From assembly GCF_003946265.1 (NCBI RefSeq), contig NZ_RHNO01000004.1, positions 1-64,000 of the forward strand: 64,000 nt of DNA, in the 5' to 3' direction. Positions 42,817-52,265 of the stretch are shown here, one piece after another. Position 1 is the first letter of the stretch. Every line of letters begins with the position of its first letter. This DNA is from Levilactobacillus yonginensis (lineage in GTDB: Bacteria; Bacillota; Bacilli; Lactobacillales; Lactobacillaceae). The notes beneath the pieces were generated by a model. That model was not told where the DNA came from. It was given only the letters and a program-made list of their open reading frames with translations, and did no database searches. A program made the translations under genes and the position numbers.

Positions 42817-43131
42817 TTAAGCTTCAACGTATTGGTTTAAAATCTTCTTCAATTGATCTTTTGAGTGATAACCCACGATGGAGTCAACCACTTGGCCATC
42901 TTTCTTAACGAGTAAGGTTGGGATACTCATAATGCCAAAAGATTGTGGCGTGTTAGGATTAGCATCAACATCCATCTTGTTAAAGGTCACGTTGTCCATA
43001 TCTTCAGCTAATTGTTCAACAACGGGTGATTGCATCCGACAAGGACCACACCAAGTTGCCCAAAAGTCAGTCAGGGTAACACCAGTAGCGGTATCCTGTT
43101 CAAAGGTTTTATCAGTTGTCTCAGAAACCAT
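42817..43131 (-). CDS. trxA: Thioredoxin
   Basis: A 104-residue thioredoxin with the redox site WATWCGPCRMQSP, the cis-Pro in MSIPTLLVKKDG and the C-terminal helix KDQLKKILNQYV. It keeps cytoplasmic thiols reduced and supplies electrons to ribonucleotide reductase and peroxidases, using thioredoxin reductase (not in the window). It is a single-gene unit, and a TATAGT -10-like element lies about 30 bp before the start. The gene lies just downstream of mutS2, a neighbourhood also seen in other lactobacilli. Confidence 0.95.
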   Translation of the reverse strand: MVSETTDKTFEQDTATGVTLTDFWATWCGPCRMQSPVVEQLAEDMDNVTFNKMDVDANPNTPQSFGIMSIPTLLVKKDGQVVDSIVGYHSKDQLKKILNQYVEA

Positions 43132-43345
43132 TGTATTGCCTCCCTCTTAAAATTCATCATTACTATAGCTTCCAGTCTACCAGAATATTCTGAAATCACA
43201 ACTAAGTTGCTTACAATTTATTAGTGCTGACTAACTTTCGTATCCTTGAAATGTGCTAGCCTCTGATAGACATCTCAACCTATCAGTTCAGAACCAGCCG
43301 AATGATCTGCGATTAGCCCCTGTAATTAAAGTTCCTAAATAAAAA

Positions 43346-43365
43346 AAGGCCGCAACAGCGGCCTT
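43346..43365. terminator. Terminator of the mutS2 operon
   Basis: AAGGCCGC and GCGGCCTT form a perfect 8-bp stem with a 4-base loop, with A and T runs on both sides, so it works in both directions. Confidence 0.92.
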
Positions 43366-43412
43366 TTTTATCTCATCATTTTAAAACTAGTTCTAAACCA
43401 TTAAATCTATCC

Positions 43413-45776
43413 TTACTTAAACCGCACAACGGTTGAACCGTCGCCCCCAGCATTAGCTGGTGAAAAGCCAAAACTTTTAATACGATTGTTCCGCTTCAAA
43501 TAATTGGTGACCCCGGTTCGTAAAGCCCCAGTCCCCTTACCGTGAATAATTGTCACAGATGGGTACCCAGCCAGCAAGGCGGAATCAATGTACCGGTCGA
43601 CTTCAGCCATGGCTTCCTCGTAACGGTGACCACGCAGGTCAAGGGTTGGCGACATACCGCTAGACCCACTCCGTTTGATACTTGCTCGTGGTTGCTTGGC
43701 CGACTTAGCTGGATCCTTGGCCTTTTCCAAGTCATTGTTGGCAATCTTCATCTTCAAGATACCCAATTGTACTTCCCAGTGGCCCTCATCAAGCTGCTCC
43801 ATCAGCACCCCAATTTGACCGTACGACTTAACCAGAACACTGTCGCCCTTGTGGAAGTCCAGCTTGGCCTTTTCCCGACGCAAGACCTTATTCTTCTTGA
43901 GCTTAGTGTCCTGCTGGAGGGCGTTTAAGGCTCCCTGAGCCGCAATTAACTCATCTTCCTTAACAACACTCTTACCGGCAGCTAACTGCTTCTTACGGAG
44001 GTCTGAGATGATTTGGTTGGCCCGCTTACGGGACTCATCAACCAGTCGGTTGGCATCACGCTTAGCATCCGTCATCAACTGATCCTTTTGATGTTGATAG
44101 GCGTCAAACTGCTTCCGCAAGTCATCGTGTAACTCTTCTGCTTCAGTCAGTTGGGTCTGAAGATTCTCAGCATCTGCGTCAACCCGCCGTTTCTGTTCCG
44201 TCAAATCTGAGATCATGGCGTTTAAATCTTGACTATCCTGATCCGTCAGCCCGCGGGCTGCATCGATCACCTGTGAAGGCATCCCCAGTCGCGCCGCAAT
44301 GTCTAACGCGTTACTGCGCCCAGGAATCCCAATCAACAGGTGATAGGTCGGCCGTAGCGTTTCGCCGTTAAATTCCATGCTGGCGTTGATGGTATCTGGT
44401 CGGTTATATCCATACGCCTTCAATTCTGGATAGTGGGTCGACGCCATCACGTAGCTACCCAACGTCCCGATTTCATCCAAGATAGCGATGGCCAAGGCCG
44501 CCCCTTCTTGTGGATCGGTTCCGGCACCCAGTTCATCGACCACGATGAGACTGTGGTCGTCGGCTTGTTGAAGAATAGCGACGATGTTTTCCATGTGCCC
44601 CGAGAACGTACTCAGACTCTGTTCAATGGATTGTTCATCCCCAATATCCGCAAAGATATCATTGAACACACCGATAACACTGTTCTCGTTAGCCGGAATG
44701 AAGAGACCAGATTGCCCCATTAGCTGCACTAAAGCCAGCGTTTTCAAGGTAATAGTCTTCCCACCAGTGTTGGGTCCAGTCACAATGATTGCCTTGTAGT
44801 CTTTTCCAATCGCAATATCGTTAGCTACGACCTTCTTCTGGTCGATCAACGGGTGACGCGCCTGACGCAGACTCACTTGATTTTCCACTGACAACTTAGG
44901 TTCCGTGGCCTTTAACTGATGCGCATACTTGGCCTTAGCGTTAATGAAGTCAAAGTGACCTAACAACTCAGCGTTGCGGAGGATTTCTTCCTGGTAAGGG
45001 TCTAATAATGCCGTCAATTCGGCTAAAATCCGTTGCTCTTCGTGTCGCTCATCAATCTGATTCTGCCGTAATCGGTTGTTTAACCCAACCACTGCCTGCG
45101 GTTCTATAAACAACGTTTGTCCACTGGCACTTTGGTCATGGACGATGCCTCCGAACCGCTGCTTGTATTCAGAACGCACGGGAATGACGTACCGATCATC
45201 TCGAATCGTCACAATGGTTTCACTCAAATACTTGGCATCTTTGCCGCGTGTGTATTGATCCATCGTCCGTCGAATCTCAGCTTCCGTCGACGTAATGTGC
45301 TGCCGAATCTGCCGCAGGGCCGGTGACGCCTCATCGGTAACGTGACCGTCATCTTCCAGGGATGTCCGCAACCGGCGCGTCACATCTGGCAGGGTCACTA
45401 ACTCTTTGACGACACGATTGAGCCGGCGTAAATCAACTTCCTTTTCAGCTAAGTCGTGGAAAAACTTCACCACGGATCCTGTCGTCCAAAGCACCCGGCT
45501 AATTTGTGCCAATTCTAGACCGTTTAATGCCGCTTCCATCTCTAAGCGATGAAGGTGCGGCCGAATATCATCGAGTTTAGGGAGTGGAATGCCACTCTCT
45601 AGTCGGTAAATATCCGCACCATCACGCGTTTCGTCTAACCAAATCTGTAGCTGCTTGGCATCGGCCGTTGGCGCTAATTGTGCCAGTTCATGCTGACCCG
45701 CAGCGGAGACTAGGTAGCCCCGTAACGCTTGTTTGATACGATCGTATTCCATAATTTTTAATGTTTTTTGATTCAT
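43413..45776 (-). CDS. mutS2: MutS2 ATPase/endonuclease
   Basis: A 787-residue protein. The core and clamp region (1-300) contains RYVIPVRSEYK. The ABC-type ATPase is at about 310-500: Walker A VTGPNTGGKTITLKTL, signature STFSGHMENI, Walker B LIVVDELGAGTDPQEGAAL and the His in ASTHYPELKAYG. A coiled coil spans about 520-620, and the C-terminal Smr domain (from LDLRGHRYEEAM, with VTIIHGKGTGALR) has nuclease and ribosome-collision functions. MutS2 limits recombination and rescues collided ribosomes. It follows cvpA by 26 bp in a zapA-cvpA-mutS2 order typical of Bacillota. Confidence 0.96.
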   Translation of the reverse strand: MNQKTLKIMEYDRIKQALRGYLVSAAGQHELAQLAPTADAKQLQIWLDETRDGADIYRLESGIPLPKLDDIRPHLHRLEMEAALNGLELAQISRVLWTTGSVVKFFHDLAEKEVDLRRLNRVVKELVTLPDVTRRLRTSLEDDGHVTDEASPALRQIRQHITSTEAEIRRTMDQYTRGKDAKYLSETIVTIRDDRYVIPVRSEYKQRFGGIVHDQSASGQTLFIEPQAVVGLNNRLRQNQIDERHEEQRILAELTALLDPYQEEILRNAELLGHFDFINAKAKYAHQLKATEPKLSVENQVSLRQARHPLIDQKKVVANDIAIGKDYKAIIVTGPNTGGKTITLKTLALVQLMGQSGLFIPANENSVIGVFNDIFADIGDEQSIEQSLSTFSGHMENIVAILQQADDHSLIVVDELGAGTDPQEGAALAIAILDEIGTLGSYVMASTHYPELKAYGYNRPDTINASMEFNGETLRPTYHLLIGIPGRSNALDIAARLGMPSQVIDAARGLTDQDSQDLNAMISDLTEQKRRVDADAENLQTQLTEAEELHDDLRKQFDAYQHQKDQLMTDAKRDANRLVDESRKRANQIISDLRKKQLAAGKSVVKEDELIAAQGALNALQQDTKLKKNKVLRREKAKLDFHKGDSVLVKSYGQIGVLMEQLDEGHWEVQLGILKMKIANNDLEKAKDPAKSAKQPRASIKRSGSSGMSPTLDLRGHRYEEAMAEVDRYIDSALLAGYPSVTIIHGKGTGALRTGVTNYLKRNNRIKSFGFSPANAGGDGSTVVRFK

Positions 45777-45802
45777 CGGGCTCTCCTCTCTACCGATTGT
45801 TG

Positions 45803-46339
45803 TTAAGCCGCCTGCTCAGTTAACCACCAGCTATACACCTGTTTTGATAAAACCGGCGTTTGCTTCACGATAAACTGGGCCACTGGCGAGGCTTGATAAC
45901 TTTTTTGTAATCCCGTACTTGGTAACAGGATAATTAAATTTAGAATTAAAAAAATCACGACGTAGCGGATGACTAAATTAATTAGACCGCCCGCTAACGA
46001 GTTTACTTGATGAATAACTGGTAGCCACGTCACCTTGTTCAACGTGTAGGCAACGCGATGGGTGATAAAGAAACCCACCGTTAGAATAGCAGAAAAGGCA
46101 ATCCCATTTAGGAAAAAAGAACTACTCTGGCTGGCCGTCACCGCACTCACCGAACTGTTAAGCGACAGATTTCCCACAAATTGGCCAATTCCTGCCGCCA
46201 ATGGCTTGGCCCCAAACCGGGCTGCTAGCCACACGATAATGTAACCAATGGTGTTCAGTATTTGGAGCACTAGTCCCCGCCGATAGCCCCGGCGAAAACC
46301 AAAGTAGAGAACTGCTAAAATAATTAAACTGAGTACCAA
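45803..46339 (-). CDS. cvpA: CvpA family membrane protein
   Basis: A 178-residue protein with four membrane helices (LIILAVLYFGFRRGYRRGLVLQ, IIVWLAARFGAKPLAAGI, FSAILTVGFFITHRVAYTL, LVIRYVVIFLILNLIILLP). The RRGYRRGL motif is the CvpA/colicin V production signature. The frame is open to 46387 with a GTG inside zapA, but GGGGGA and a TTG at 46339, directly behind the zapA stop, give a protein starting MVLSLIILA as usual in the family. CvpA-type proteins affect envelope integrity; the molecular role is unknown. Confidence 0.85.
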   Translation of the reverse strand: MVLSLIILAVLYFGFRRGYRRGLVLQILNTIGYIIVWLAARFGAKPLAAGIGQFVGNLSLNSSVSAVTASQSSSFFLNGIAFSAILTVGFFITHRVAYTLNKVTWLPVIHQVNSLAGGLINLVIRYVVIFLILNLIILLPSTGLQKSYQASPVAQFIVKQTPVLSKQVYSWWLTEQAA

Positions 46340-46340
46340 A

Positions 46341-46604
46341 CTAGTCCCCCGTTTCCGCGTTATCCTTTTTGGGAGCTGATTGGTCACTGGCCGCCGCCAT
46401 TTTCAACTGATCAGAAATAGCATTAAATGCCATCAGAATCGCAGCGTCTTCCTTACTGATTTTGGGTGACAACTCTTTTAGCTGTTTGTATTGATCATTG
46501 AGCAATTCCGTTACTGCCCGCATATGCTCGTCAGTTGCTTGGCCCACAATCGTGTAACTCTTGCCCGCAATGACAGCTTTGAAGCGGTGTGTTTCTTCGG
46601 TCAT
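46341..46604 (-). CDS. zapA: Cell division protein ZapA
   Basis: An 87-residue protein with the ZapA N-terminal domain (RFKAVIAGKSYTIVG, EHMRAVTELLNDQYKQL) and a short coiled coil. ZapA binds FtsZ and bundles its filaments at midcell. It leads the zapA-cvpA-mutS2 operon, and GGGGGA precedes the ATG region. The length is typical. Confidence 0.9.
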   Translation of the reverse strand: MTEETHRFKAVIAGKSYTIVGQATDEHMRAVTELLNDQYKQLKELSPKISKEDAAILMAFNAISDQLKMAAASDQSAPKKDNAETGD

Positions 46605-46706
46605 TTTAATTTCCCCCTGTTTTGCACAATGCCCTATTTTACCATTAATAGGGGGCTGGACGCACGTTTTGACGTCTTAATATTCCGTAAACTCACGCCA
46701 AACAAA

Positions 46707-46730
46707 AAAGGACGGAATACTCCGTCCTTT
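46707..46730 (-). terminator. Terminator of the ireB-ruvX-DUF1292 operon
   Basis: Leftward AAAGGACGGA-GTAT-TCCGTCCTTT with a T run beyond. It lies 13 bp after the DUF1292 stop. Confidence 0.9.
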
Positions 46731-46742
46731 CCTCATCACTGA

Positions 46743-47054
46743 CTAGTCTTTCTTGCCAGCGTTAGGGTCAATCGTTCCGTCTGCCAAGAAGGTGTTCAGA
46801 ACTGATTCAACCATGTCCCATTCTTCATCGGACTCGATTAATTGCAAGTCACCACCGGATGGGTTAGCTGGGTCATCATCGGCTGGTAAAGCGTAGGCTT
46901 GGATATCTACTTCTTCGTCTTCGCTCTTGCCGGATGGGTAAATCAAAATGTATGACTTACCAAAATCATCAGATTCAAAGGTAAATAAAACATCGTATAA
47001 TTCTTCATTACCGTTTTCATCAACTAATGTGATTTGTTCTTGGTCTTCGTTCAT
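46743..47054 (-). CDS. DUF1292 (YrzB-like) acidic protein
   Basis: A 103-residue very acidic protein starting MNEDQEQITLVDENGNEELY with VLFTFESDDFGKSYILIYP and a C-terminal VLNTFLADGTID. It matches the DUF1292/YrzB family, always found after ruvX in Bacillota and of unknown function. The start is ATG at 47054 with GAGG six bases upstream; a GTG four codons earlier is inside ruvX and lacks a ribosome site. Confidence 0.9.
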   Translation of the reverse strand: MNEDQEQITLVDENGNEELYDVLFTFESDDFGKSYILIYPSGKSEDEEVDIQAYALPADDDPANPSGGDLQLIESDEEWDMVESVLNTFLADGTIDPNAGKKD

Positions 47055-47062
47055 GGGAAACC

Positions 47063-47500
47063 TCACTTTTCTCGGGTTAATTTTCCTCGCCGATCTAAAT
47101 AGTTCTGCAAGATCAACCCGGCTGCTAATTTATCAATAACTTTTTTACGCTTGCGGCGAGACGTATCCGCCTGTTCAACTAACATACGCTCCGCCTCAAC
47201 CGTTGTCAACCGCTCGTCCTCAAAGTCAACGGGCATATGGAAACGTTCGGTCAACATCTCACCGTACCGCTTGGAAGCAGCGGCCCGTGGACCTAACGAA
47301 TTATTCATGTTCTTAGGAAGACCTACCACGAAGCCTTGAACTTCGTGAGCTTTAACCAATTCGGCCACACGGTCGATCCCGAAAACTTCTTCCTCTTCGT
47401 TGATCCGGATGATTTCAACACCCTGTGCTGTCCAACCTAGCGCATCACTGATGGCAATTCCCACGGTACGGGAACCAACATCCAATCCCATTAACTTCAT
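47063..47500 (-). CDS. ruvX: RuvX/YqgF putative Holliday junction resolvase
   Basis: A 145-residue RNase H-fold nuclease: [16 protein letters not shown] (catalytic Asp), [15 protein letters not shown], and [13 protein letters not shown] (catalytic Asp/Glu region), then [18 protein letters not shown]. YqgF proteins were proposed as Holliday junction resolvases and are also needed for 16S rRNA 5' maturation. It overlaps ireB by 4 bp (ATGA). Confidence 0.93.
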   Translation of the reverse strand: MKLMGLDVGSRTVGIAISDALGWTAQGVEIIRINEEEEVFGIDRVAELVKAHEVQGFVVGLPKNMNNSLGPRAAASKRYGEMLTERFHMPVDFEDERLTTVEAERMLVEQADTSRRKRKKVIDKLAAGLILQNYLDRRGKLTREK

Positions 47501-47769
47501 TTAGGCTTCACCGGTCCATTCTGATTCAAGTAAACCCGCACCAGTTCCTCGATGATTTCATCGCGTTCGTGCTTACGGATCAAGTTCCGCGCATCATTAA
47601 TACGTGGAATATATGCAGGATCGCCCGATAGTAGGTAGCCGACAATCTGATTAATTGGGTTATAACCCTTTTCCTCTAGTGCCTGATAGACCGTTACCAG
47701 CGTATCGTGAACATCCTTTGGCTGGTTAGCCCCAAAGTCAAAATACATCGTTTTGTCTAATGAACTCAC
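47497..47769 (-). CDS. ireB: IreB family regulatory phosphoprotein
   Basis: A 90-residue protein, [20 protein letters not shown] near the N terminus and [20 protein letters not shown] in the middle, matching IreB (UPF0297/YrzL). In Enterococcus it is phosphorylated by the Ser/Thr kinase IreK and affects cephalosporin tolerance. The start is GTG at 47769 with GGGGGTG six bases upstream; the frame extends further upstream without a ribosome site. First gene of the ireB-ruvX-DUF1292 operon. Confidence 0.92.
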   Translation of the reverse strand: MSSLDKTMYFDFGANQPKDVHDTLVTVYQALEEKGYNPINQIVGYLLSGDPAYIPRINDARNLIRKHERDEIIEELVRVYLNQNGPVKPK

Positions 47770-47875
47770 TATAAACACCCCCGCACTTCTCACTTAGCCT
47801 CAATTTTACTCGATTGCCGACAAAACTACAATGAACGATTCTCAATGTAACCTATTCGTAATACTGCCGGTAGCA

Positions 47876-47904
47876 AGAGCCCGGGAGAAATTTTCCCAGG
47901 CTCT
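47876..47904 (-). terminator. Likely terminator of alaS
   Basis: Leftward AGAGCCTGGGA (47904-47894) pairs with TCCCGGGCTCT (47886-47876), one mismatch, but no T run follows. It is the only strong stem between alaS and ireB. Confidence 0.5.
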
Positions 47905-47961
47905 GGCGTTTAACAATCTCATTCAGCAAACCGCGATCCAATGACCATCGTCTGCTCAAGT

Positions 47962-50604
47962 CTAGTCTTGTTCGCTCAGCCAATCAACTGCGGCTGTCAT
48001 AGCATCTGGCAACCCAGCGGGATTCTTCCCACCGGCTTGCGCCAGGTTAGGACGACCACCACCACCACCGTTGATCTTAGGGGCAATGGCTTTGATTAGA
48101 TCACCGGCCTTGACCTGTTTTTGTTTGTCCGCAGACACTGCAACAATCAGGTTAGCCTTCCCGTTTACCTCGGCTCCCAATACTAACACATCGGACAGGG
48201 CTTGGTCACGCCAAGTGTCTGCTAACGCCCGCAATTGGTCCATCTTGGACACTTGTACGGTCCCACTGATCAGTTGGTAATTCCCAGCAGTCGTAATCTT
48301 ATCGAACACGGCACTGGCCTCTTGACTAGCCAACTTGCCTTCTAAGGCTGCTTGTTGCTGTTCTAAGCTCTTCACTTGTGCTTGTAGGGCGCTAACCTTC
48401 TGAGTCACTTCAGTAACCTGAGTGACCTTTAGAGCGTTCCCTACGGCATGTAAAATGTCATCATGATCGTGCAAGTACTTGTAAGCGGCAGCTGAAGTCA
48501 CAGCTTCAATCCGCCGGACACCGGCACCAACCCCGGATTCTGAGGTAATCTTGAACAAGCCAATTTCATTGGTATTCTTAACGTGGTTCCCCCCACAAAA
48601 TTCAGTTACAAAATCACCAGCACTGACGACCCGAACGGTCTTTCCGTACTTTTCACTAAACAGCGCAATGGCACCCATCTTCTTGGCGGATTCAATGTCG
48701 GTCACAACCGTCTTAACGGGCATTTCGGCAAAGATCTTTTCGTTAACGATGGCTTCAGCCTTGGCTAAGTCAGCAGGATCAACCGCACCAAAGTGAGTAA
48801 AGTCAAACCGCAAGTAGTCGCCTTCAACCAGTGACCCAGCTTGTTGCGTATGTTCACCGAACACTTCACGTAAAGCCTTGTCCAATAAGTGGGTTGCCGT
48901 ATGGTTCTTTTCAACTTTGCTATGGAACTTCCGGTCAACCTTCAGTTCATAACGCGTGCCCTTCTTCATTGGCGCAACGAGGCGCAACGTGTGAAGATTT
49001 TGACCGTTAGGCGCGTGTTGCACGTCAGTCACGTGGGCAACGACAGTACCGTCACTGGCCAAGATATCCCCTTTGTCAGCAACTTGACCACCCATTTCTG
49101 CGTAAAACGGCGTGGTGTCAAACATTGCTTCAACAGTCGCACCAGCTGGCGCTTCATCGGCCAATTGATCATCAACCACTAACTCGGTCAACGTACTGGT
49201 CGTCTCGAGGTCCGTGTACCCGACGTACTCACTAGGCGTCTTAACGTTGATCAACAGGTCATGTTGCAACCCCATCGCTGTTTGCTTGCCCCGCGCGTTA
49301 CGAGCACGGTCCTTTTGCTTTTGCATTTCAGCCTTAAAGCCATCTTGGTCGACCGTAATGCCCTGGTCATCCGCGTATTCTTCAGTCAATTCAACGGGGA
49401 AACCGTAGGTATCATACAACTTGAAAGCGTCGGCACCGTCAATCTGCGTACCGCCCTGTTCTTTCAAATCAGCAATCACACTATTCAACAGGTTCAGCCC
49501 ATCGTTTAACGTTTCGCCAAACCGGTCTTCTTCAGAACGAACGATCTTAGCGATATAGTCCGCCTGCTTCAAGACATCTGGGTAGTAGGACTGCATGATT
49601 TCGCCAACCACTGGGACAAGTTGATCCAAGAAAGCCCCACTGATTCCCAGCTTCTGGCCGTTAACGATTGCCCGCCGAATCAGCCGCCGGATAACGTAAC
49701 CCCGACCTTCATTGCTAGGCAAGGCCCCGTCACCAATGGCAAACGTAATAGCCCGGGCATGGTCAGCAATCACCTTGAAGGCCACGTCGTCTTCGTGATT
49801 GTCACCATACTTCTTGCCGTCACTTAATTCAGCCGTTTTATGAATAATTGGCAGGAACAAGTCGGTTTCAAAGTTCGTCCGAGCATTTTGGAAAATGGAA
49901 ACGACCCGTTCTAAGCCCATCCCCGTATCAATGTTTTTACGAGGTAAGGGCTTGTAGCTACCATCCGGTTCATGGTTAAACTGGGAGAACACGATGTTCC
50001 AAACTTCCAAGTAGCGTTCATTTTCGCCACCAGGGTAATTCTCTGGATCGTCGGCAGCCAAGTTATTAAAGGCTTCGCCCCGGTCGTAGAAGACTTCGGA
50101 GTCAGGGCCCGAAGGACCTTCACCAATATCCCAAAAGTTATCTTCAACGGCAATAATGTGGTCAGGAGCAACGCCCACCGCTTCCCAAGCATCCTTGGCG
50201 TCCGTATCCTTAGGGTAAACCGTCATATACAGTTTATCAGCGTCCCAGCCAAACCAGTCTGGTGACGTCAACAGTTCCCAAGCAAATCCAATGGCTTCTT
50301 TCTTGAAGTAGTCACCCACAGAAAAATTCCCAAGCATTTCGAACAGCGTGTGGTGGCGCGCCGTCTTCCCAACGTTTTCAATATCGTTGGTCCGGATACT
50401 CTTTTGAGAACTCGTCATCCGGGGATTCTCTGGCACAACCTGGCCGGAGAAATACTTCTTCATCGTGGCCACCCCGGAGTTGATCCACAATAATGAGGGA
50501 TCATCTTGGGGAACCAGTGACGAACTTGGTTCCACTGCGTGCCCCTTCGACTTAAAGAAGTCGAGGTACATCTGGCGAATTTCGCTACTTGATAACTCTT
50601 TCAT
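47962..50604 (-). CDS. alaS: Alanyl-tRNA synthetase
   Basis: An 880-residue class II synthetase that charges tRNA-Ala. The catalytic domain starts with IRQMYLDFFKSKGHAVEPSSSLVP and PSLLWINSGVATMKKYFSG. The editing domain has HTATHLLDKALREVFG and TEFCGGNHVKNTNEIG, the zinc-site motifs. A coiled coil and the C-Ala domain (INGGGGGRPNLAQAGGKNPAG) end the protein. GGAGG precedes the ATG by about 10 bases. Expression is set by the T-box leader upstream. Confidence 0.98.
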   Translation of the reverse strand: MKELSSSEIRQMYLDFFKSKGHAVEPSSSLVPQDDPSLLWINSGVATMKKYFSGQVVPENPRMTSSQKSIRTNDIENVGKTARHHTLFEMLGNFSVGDYFKKEAIGFAWELLTSPDWFGWDADKLYMTVYPKDTDAKDAWEAVGVAPDHIIAVEDNFWDIGEGPSGPDSEVFYDRGEAFNNLAADDPENYPGGENERYLEVWNIVFSQFNHEPDGSYKPLPRKNIDTGMGLERVVSIFQNARTNFETDLFLPIIHKTAELSDGKKYGDNHEDDVAFKVIADHARAITFAIGDGALPSNEGRGYVIRRLIRRAIVNGQKLGISGAFLDQLVPVVGEIMQSYYPDVLKQADYIAKIVRSEEDRFGETLNDGLNLLNSVIADLKEQGGTQIDGADAFKLYDTYGFPVELTEEYADDQGITVDQDGFKAEMQKQKDRARNARGKQTAMGLQHDLLINVKTPSEYVGYTDLETTSTLTELVVDDQLADEAPAGATVEAMFDTTPFYAEMGGQVADKGDILASDGTVVAHVTDVQHAPNGQNLHTLRLVAPMKKGTRYELKVDRKFHSKVEKNHTATHLLDKALREVFGEHTQQAGSLVEGDYLRFDFTHFGAVDPADLAKAEAIVNEKIFAEMPVKTVVTDIESAKKMGAIALFSEKYGKTVRVVSAGDFVTEFCGGNHVKNTNEIGLFKITSESGVGAGVRRIEAVTSAAAYKYLHDHDDILHAVGNALKVTQVTEVTQKVSALQAQVKSLEQQQAALEGKLASQEASAVFDKITTAGNYQLISGTVQVSKMDQLRALADTWRDQALSDVLVLGAEVNGKANLIVAVSADKQKQVKAGDLIKAIAPKINGGGGGRPNLAQAGGKNPAGLPDAMTAAVDWLSEQD

Positions 50605-50843
50605 CTCTTAAAAACCTCCAAAAAATGTCAAAAACACCGTTGCCCGTAAAGACGCCGAAGCGCGGTACCACTTTACTTGCAACGATGTTTTAATCGTTTA
50701 CCTCTTGAACTCATAACGCTGAGTCGCGATGTTACTGAGGGAGCGCCACCCCGTTACCGACTCGTTTTTCACAGCATCCAAAACGTTTCTGAAAATCCGT
50801 AACCGGGGGTATGTCCTCGAGATATATTTAATTGTCCATTCAA
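50605..50843 (-). ncRNA. T-box leader of alaS (tRNA-Ala sensing)
   Basis: Leftward AAGTGGTACCGCG (50673-50661) is the T-box sequence; its TGGT pairs with the ACCA end of uncharged tRNA-Ala. Terminator arms at 50691-50679 and 50643-50631 (AAAACATCGTTGC with GCAACGGTGTTTT, one wobble) compete with the antiterminator, and T runs follow. The upstream part folds as stem I; GCU in TGGCGCTCCC (near 50746) is a candidate Ala specifier. When tRNA-Ala is uncharged, alaS is read through. Confidence 0.93.
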
Positions 50844-50844
50844 A

Positions 50845-50873
50845 ATTATAGGTGGCTGAGCTGACCTTGTCAA
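50845..50873 (-). promoter_or_regulatory. alaS promoter
   Basis: Leftward TTGACA (50873-50868), 17-bp spacer, TATAAT (50850-50845): full consensus, placed at the start of the T-box leader. The cshB stop is only 34 bp upstream and no terminator separates them. Confidence 0.92.
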
Positions 50874-50906
50874 TTCTGAAGTGCCGGCTCACCGACGAAT
50901 CTCAGA

Positions 50907-52265
50907 TTATTGGTAACGGTCTGATTCGCGCTTCCGCCGTTTCCGCTCATTACGCGCACTCTGACGTGCCGCAATCCGCTTCTCTTGGTCCTTCTTGGCG
51001 TGAATGATCTGCTTGATTTGGTGCTTATAGCCAGGCTTGATCTTCTTTTTCTTCTTCTTGACCATCCCAATCAGGGTTGGATCCAACTTAGCGGTACTCT
51101 TAGCCCGCTTAGTCCGGCGGTTCCGGTCATAGGAATCAACGATTTCACCATTGCTGATGCGCTTAGGTTGGAACTTGATCCCCAACGCTTCAATCTGGCT
51201 GATCTTAACTTCCTCATCTGGTGAGTACAGGGTGATGGCCGTTCCTGGCATCCCCTGACGGCCCGTCCGACCGACCCGGTGAATAAAGAAGTCCAAATCT
51301 TCAGGGATATCATCGTTGATCACGTGAGAAACCCCTTCAATATCAATTCCCCGGGCAGCCAAGTCGGTTGCCACCACAAACTGATACTGCAAGTTCTTAA
51401 CTTCACGCATGACCCGCTTCCGTTCACGAGGCTTGATGCCCCCGTGAATCATGGCAACCTTGAGGCCTTGATTCTTCAAGAAGTCGTGAATTTGTTCAAC
51501 TCGCGTCTTGGTATTCGCAAAGATTAAGACCAGGTAAGGTTCTCCCATCGTAATCAGGGAATAGATCAGTTGGTTTCTGTTCTGACCTTTGGTTGAAATC
51601 AACCAATTGTCGATGGTGTCTGAAATAATGGTATCAGTTGGAATCTCTTCAACAACTGGATGGTTCATGTACTTACGTAAGAATGGGTTCAACCGTTGGG
51701 GAATCGTCGCTGAAAAGACCATCATTTGCAGGTTCTTAGGCATCCGGCCAGCAATCTTATCAACTTGGTCTAAGAAACCTAAGTCCAAAGTCATGTCAGC
51801 TTCATCGACGACAAACTGCCGTGTGGTATGCACATCCAGTGCTTGTGAGTCAATTAAATCCTTGACCCGACCAGGCGTCCCAATAATCAATTGGGGTTGA
51901 TAATGATGCAGCTTTTCAATCTGCCGCTTCTTATCAGTCCCCCCAACGTAATTACCAATCCGAATTTCAAAAGGTGCCTCAGCTGCTAGTTGTTCTGCCG
52001 CTGTGTGAATTTGGTAAGCGAGTTCCCGGCTAGGGGTCGTGATCACTGCCTGAACCTGGTTCTCTTCAGTTAATTGATTAAAAATCGGTAACAGGAAAGT
52101 ATGCGTCTTCCCACTCCCGGTCTGTGATTGGCCGACAACGTCCTTACCCGAAGCGATGATGGGAATTAATTTTTCCTGAACCGCTGTGGGCTTCACGAAG
52201 CCAATCTTGTGCAGGGCCGTCATTAAATACGGCTGCAGGTTAAATTCTTTAAAATCCTTGCTCAT
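50907..52265 (-). CDS. cshB: DEAD-box RNA helicase CshB
   Basis: A 452-residue ATP-dependent RNA helicase. Motifs: Q motif GFVKPTAVQEKLIP, Walker A VGQSQTGSGKTHT, TPSRELAYQ, DEAD in FVVDEADMTLDLGF, SAT in MVFSATIPQ, and ATDLAARGID with HRVGRTGRQG in the second RecA domain. The C-terminal tail from about 400 is Lys/Arg-rich (KKKKKIKPGYK, RNERKRRKRES), typical of CshB, which helps ribosome assembly and cold growth. It overlaps nrnA by 4 bp. Confidence 0.93.
   Translation of the reverse strand: MSKDFKEFNLQPYLMTALHKIGFVKPTAVQEKLIPIIASGKDVVGQSQTGSGKTHTFLLPIFNQLTEENQVQAVITTPSRELAYQIHTAAEQLAAEAPFEIRIGNYVGGTDKKRQIEKLHHYQPQLIIGTPGRVKDLIDSQALDVHTTRQFVVDEADMTLDLGFLDQVDKIAGRMPKNLQMMVFSATIPQRLNPFLRKYMNHPVVEEIPTDTIISDTIDNWLISTKGQNRNQLIYSLITMGEPYLVLIFANTKTRVEQIHDFLKNQGLKVAMIHGGIKPRERKRVMREVKNLQYQFVVATDLAARGIDIEGVSHVINDDIPEDLDFFIHRVGRTGRQGMPGTAITLYSPDEEVKISQIEALGIKFQPKRISNGEIVDSYDRNRRTKRAKSTAKLDPTLIGMVKKKKKKIKPGYKHQIKQIIHAKKDQEKRIAARQSARNERKRRKRESDRYQ

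Noticed and set aside
43542-43928. 128-codon + strand frame inside mutS2
   Set aside because: Fully antisense to a well-supported gene with conserved motifs; no independent signals.
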